Source of the DNA: an uncultured beta proteobacterium
GTDB lineage: Bacteria; Pseudomonadota; Gammaproteobacteria; Burkholderiales; Burkholderiaceae_C
NCBI GenBank assembly: GCA_903927495.1
Contig: CAIYNH010000749.1
Span: 1-7,869, forward strand
DNA: 7,869 bases
Direction of reading: 5' to 3'
The notes below the pieces were generated by a model. That model was not told the origin of the DNA, did not search any database, and saw only the letters and a list, made by a program, of their open reading frames with translations. Below are positions 5,312 through 7,869 of this stretch, piece after piece (within the stretch, counting starts at the first letter, position 1; each line of letters opens with the position of its first letter). Both the position numbers and the translations under genes were made by a program.

Positions 5312-7869
5312 TTACCCCAGATGCTGACCCACAATGCCCGTGAGTTCAAACATGCTGACTTGTGCTTTGCCAAATACCGCCAGTAGCTTGGCATCGGCAT
5401 TGATGTTGCGTTTGTTCGCGGCATCTTGTAAGTTGTTGGACTTGATGTAGTCCCACAGCTTTTTGATGACCTGCGCGCGCGCGATCGGTTCAGCGCCGAT
5501 CACCGCAGCCAGGGCCGCGCTGGGGGTCGATCCAGCACCTGCAGCGGGAGCCTTGCGCTCAGTTTTTGTCACAGTTTTTTTGGCTGCAGGTTTTGCCGGA
5601 ACCTTTCCTGGTTTGGCTAATTTTTTGGCTGTAGCGGCTGCAGCACTAATGGTAGCAGCTACTTTTTTAGAAGCAATTGGTGCTTTTTCCAAGAGCGGTG
5701 CGGCAGTTTTGCGGGGTGGAAATTTGCTTGGCGCAAACTCAAAATTAACCTTTCCGGCAGTCGCGTCCCAAACCAGCATGGCCTTGAAGGCACGCCGGGT
5801 GCGCATCGAGACAAACTTGTCGAGCAGGTCGGTTTTGCCGGTTGAAAGCAGCTTTTGCATTTGTGCACGTTCAATCGGCTGCTGCAAAATAATCTGACCG
5901 CTTTTGAAATCGCAGCTTGGTGTGGCGTGGGACTGGGTCGGCACGGCTTTGTCGCAGATGTAGTTTTTGCCATGTTCAAAGACTGATCCACCACATTTCG
6001 GGCATTTTCCCAAGCTTTGCTGACCAGAGAAATCAATCAACTCGGAGCTATCCTCTGCCTTCTTGTCATCACCAAAATCAAATTCGAGCTTGTAGTTTTT
6101 GCTTTCGTCGTCAAACTTGATGACCATCTCGGCGGTGAAGGGCCAGCCGGCCTTTGAGCGAAAACCGCTCAAAGGGCCAATCTTTTTGTCGCGCATGAAT
6201 TGCTCAACTTCAGCCAGTTCGAAGGTCCGACCGGCGGGAGTTTTACCAAACGAGAAGCCGCAACCATCGCTCAATCCGTCAGCGCCGGTGCAGGCGTAGC
6301 GGCGGTAGTTTTCTTTCACGATACCGGCGCAGTTGGGGCAAGGCGAGTGCAGCGTGGCAAAGTCTCCGGGCACGCTGTCGCGGTCGTATTCCTTGGCTTT
6401 TTTCACCATCCGTTCGGTCATGGCAGCGATTTCGGCCATGAAAGTAGCTCGGCTAAGTTTGCCGTGTTCCATTTGCGCCAGCTTGAACTCCCATTCGCCG
6501 GTGAGCTCGGCTTTGGTCAGCTCCTGCACGTCTAGGCCACGCAAGAGCGTCATCAATTGGAAGGCCTTGGCGGTGGGGATGAGCTCGCGGCCTTCGCGTA
6601 GCATGTAGATCTCGGAGATCAAACCTTCGATAATGCTGGAACGGGTGGCGGGTGTGCCTAAGCCCTTTTCCTGCATCGCTTCGCGCAGCTCGTCGTCTTC
6701 CACGGTTTTTCCAGCACCTTCCATGGCCCCCAGCAGTGTGGCTTCGGTATAACGTGCCGGAGGACGGGTTTTCAGGGCTTTGGGATCGACCGACTGGGTA
6801 TTTACCAGCTCGCCTGGCTTGACAGGTACCAAATTGCCCGGGTTTTTGTCGTCGCCGTCATTGACCTCTGCAGCGGCTTCCTTGCCGTAAATAGCCAACC
6901 AGCCCGACTTGACCAGTACCTTGCCTTCAGTTTTGAAGCTGTGGCCTGCGGCTGTGCTGATACGCGTAGTGATCTGGTACTCAGCCGCAGGGTAAAACAC
7001 CGCCATGAAGCGACGGACCACCAAATCGTAAATTTTTTGCTCTGTTTCTGATAGCCCGCTAGGTGCTTGCAGTGTGGGAATAATGGCAAAGTGATCACTA
7101 ACCTTGGCATTGTCAAAGATGCGTTTACTCGGGCGAATGTAGTTGTTGTTCAGCGCTGTGAGGGCGTGCGGTGCCAGGTGGCGCATGGAGGAGTCGGCCA
7201 ACATTGCAAAGGTTTGTTTGACCACCGGCACATAGTCTTCCGGTAGCGCGCGCGAGTCGGTGCGAGGGTAGGTCAGGGCCTTGTGACGCTCATACAAGCT
7301 TTGCGCAATCGACAGCGTGGTTTTGGCACTGAAACCAAACTTGCCGTTGGCCTCGCGTTGCAACGATGTCAAGTCAAAGAGCAGCGGTGACACTTGCGTG
7401 GTGGGCTTGCTTTCTTCTGTGACCTTGGCTTGTTGGCCGAGTACGGCATTGGCGATGGCTTGGGCTTCGCGCTGGGTCCAGACCCGGTCTGCCTTGAGTT
7501 CGGCATCCGCTTCTTCATTGCCTGCGGCGGAATTAGCGGCGGCTTTTTTCCATTTTGGATCAAACCATTTGGCGTTGTAGTCACCGGCCTGGGCTGTGAA
7601 AGTTGCATGAATTTCCCAGTAATCGCGTGACACAAAATTGCGGATCTTTTCCTCACGCTCCACCACCACGCTCAAGGTAGGTGTTTGCACCCGCCCGACA
7701 GTGGTCAGGAAGAAACCGCCATCGCGCGAGTTGAAGGCCGTCATCGCCCGCGTACCGTTGATGCCAACCAGCCAGTCGGCCTCGCTGCGGCTGCGCGCGG
7801 CGTCGGCCAGTCCCAGCATCTGCTTGTCGCTGCGCAGGTGGTCGAAGCCGTCGCGGATCGCCTGCGGCG
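5312..7869 (-). CDS. topB: DNA topoisomerase III with C-terminal SWIB domain (N-terminus off window)
   Basis: The frame is open to the right edge: 851 residues are visible and the start lies outside, with about 130 residues, including most of the Toprim domain, missing by comparison with E. coli TopB (653 aa, Tyr328). Numbering from the Met at 7819: SEADWLVGINGTRAMT (12-27) and VGRVQTPTL (41-49) are type IA core motifs; the catalytic Tyr is Y184 in TYPRTDSR (codon 7270-7268). GLGTPATRSSII (386-397) is another core motif. Two four-Cys zinc modules follow: C494/497/510/520 and C606/609/622/636. Residues 700-767 are a Lys/Ala/Pro linker resembling histone-H1-like tails, and 768-834 are a SWIB/MDM2-type domain (IKKLWDYIK, NKRNINAD, VFGKAQVSMFEL). 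The enzyme cuts and passes single DNA strands to resolve replication and recombination intermediates in the cytoplasm. The SWIB part probably adds a protein or DNA contact; this is inference. The gene converges on the ABC gene. Confidence 0.95.
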   Translation of the reverse strand, partial: PQAIRDGFDHLRSDKQMLGLADAARSRSEADWLVGINGTRAMTAFNSRDGGFFLTTVGRVQTPTLSVVVEREEKIRNFVSRDYWEIHATFTAQAGDYNAKWFDPKWKKAAANSAAGNEEADAELKADRVWTQREAQAIANAVLGQQAKVTEESKPTTQVSPLLFDLTSLQREANGKFGFSAKTTLSIAQSLYERHKALTYPRTDSRALPEDYVPVVKQTFAMLADSSMRHLAPHALTALNNNYIRPSKRIFDNAKVSDHFAIIPTLQAPSGLSETEQKIYDLVVRRFMAVFYPAAEYQITTRISTAAGHSFKTEGKVLVKSGWLAIYGKEAAAEVNDGDDKNPGNLVPVKPGELVNTQSVDPKALKTRPPARYTEATLLGAMEGAGKTVEDDELREAMQEKGLGTPATRSSIIEGLISEIYMLREGRELIPTAKAFQLMTLLRGLDVQELTKAELTGEWEFKLAQMEHGKLSRATFMAEIAAMTERMVKKAKEYDRDSVPGDFATLHSPCPNCAGIVKENYRRYACTGADGLSDGCGFSFGKTPAGRTFELAEVEQFMRDKKIGPLSGFRSKAGWPFTAEMVIKFDDESKNYKLEFDFGDDKKAEDSSELIDFSGQQSLGKCPKCGGSVFEHGKNYICDKAVPTQSHATPSCDFKSGQIILQQPIERAQMQKLLSTGKTDLLDKFVSMRTRRAFKAMLVWDATAGKVNFEFAPSKFPPRKTAAPLLEKAPIASKKVAATISAAAATAKKLAKPGKVPAKPAAKKTVTKTERKAPAAGAGSTPSAALAAVIGAEPIARAQVIKKLWDYIKSNNLQDAANKRNINADAKLLAVFGKAQVSMFELTGIVGQHLG

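Noticed and set aside
5483..5501. Inverted repeat GATCGG-N7-CCGATC next to a short CG run
   Set aside because: It lies within the coding sequence of the SWIB domain; GC-rich coding DNA gives such repeats by chance and no transcript end is expected there.
5463..5897. 144-residue open frame on the plus strand inside topB
   Set aside because: Antisense shadow of the Ala/Lys-rich TopB C-terminus; no ribosome site or recognisable domain.

Overview
The window looks like chromosomal DNA of a betaproteobacterium, most likely Burkholderiales near Comamonadaceae (Rhodoferax/Polaromonas-like). This rests on moderately high GC, the style of the protein sequences, and the gene content: a HybO-type respiratory [NiFe] hydrogenase, NikR, a YciA thioesterase, an Atm1-type ABC exporter and a large topoisomerase III with a C-terminal SWIB domain. 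The genus is an inference; no rRNA or other marker is present.

Layout. Positions 1-2065 (minus) carry a hydrogenase-2-type operon read leftwards: hybO (small subunit) then hybA (four-cluster ferredoxin-like electron carrier), 2 bp apart. hybA runs off the left edge, where hybB and hybC homologues would be expected. Positions 2066-2335 are a divergent control region. It holds a near-consensus sigma-54 promoter facing hybO, a good IHF-like site, and a 27-bp dyad centred near -115 of that promoter. nikR (plus, 2336-2830) reads away from it. A yciA-like acyl-CoA thioesterase (minus, 2897-3319) converges on nikR and diverges from an Atm1-type ABC exporter (plus, 3362-5197) across only 42 bp, most of which is an imperfect palindrome. 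topB (minus, 5312 to the right edge, N-terminus missing) converges on the ABC gene.

How the parts fit. HybO would take electrons from the NiFe large subunit (outside the window) and pass them through its three FeS clusters to HybA, and then to a membrane partner that reduces quinone. NikR, a nickel-dependent repressor, sits back to back with the hydrogenase genes, which suggests nickel supply is coupled to hydrogenase expression. The sigma-54/IHF/upstream-dyad arrangement suggests a second input from an NtrC-family activator of the HoxA/HupR kind. The yciA, ABC and topB genes look like unrelated housekeeping neighbours.

No tRNA, rRNA, CRISPR array, insertion sequence or phage gene was seen. 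I found no clearly new defence or mobile system. The most interesting material is the hyb/nikR control region, the His-rich tail of NikR, the SWIB fusion on TopB and the palindrome between yciA and the ABC gene.
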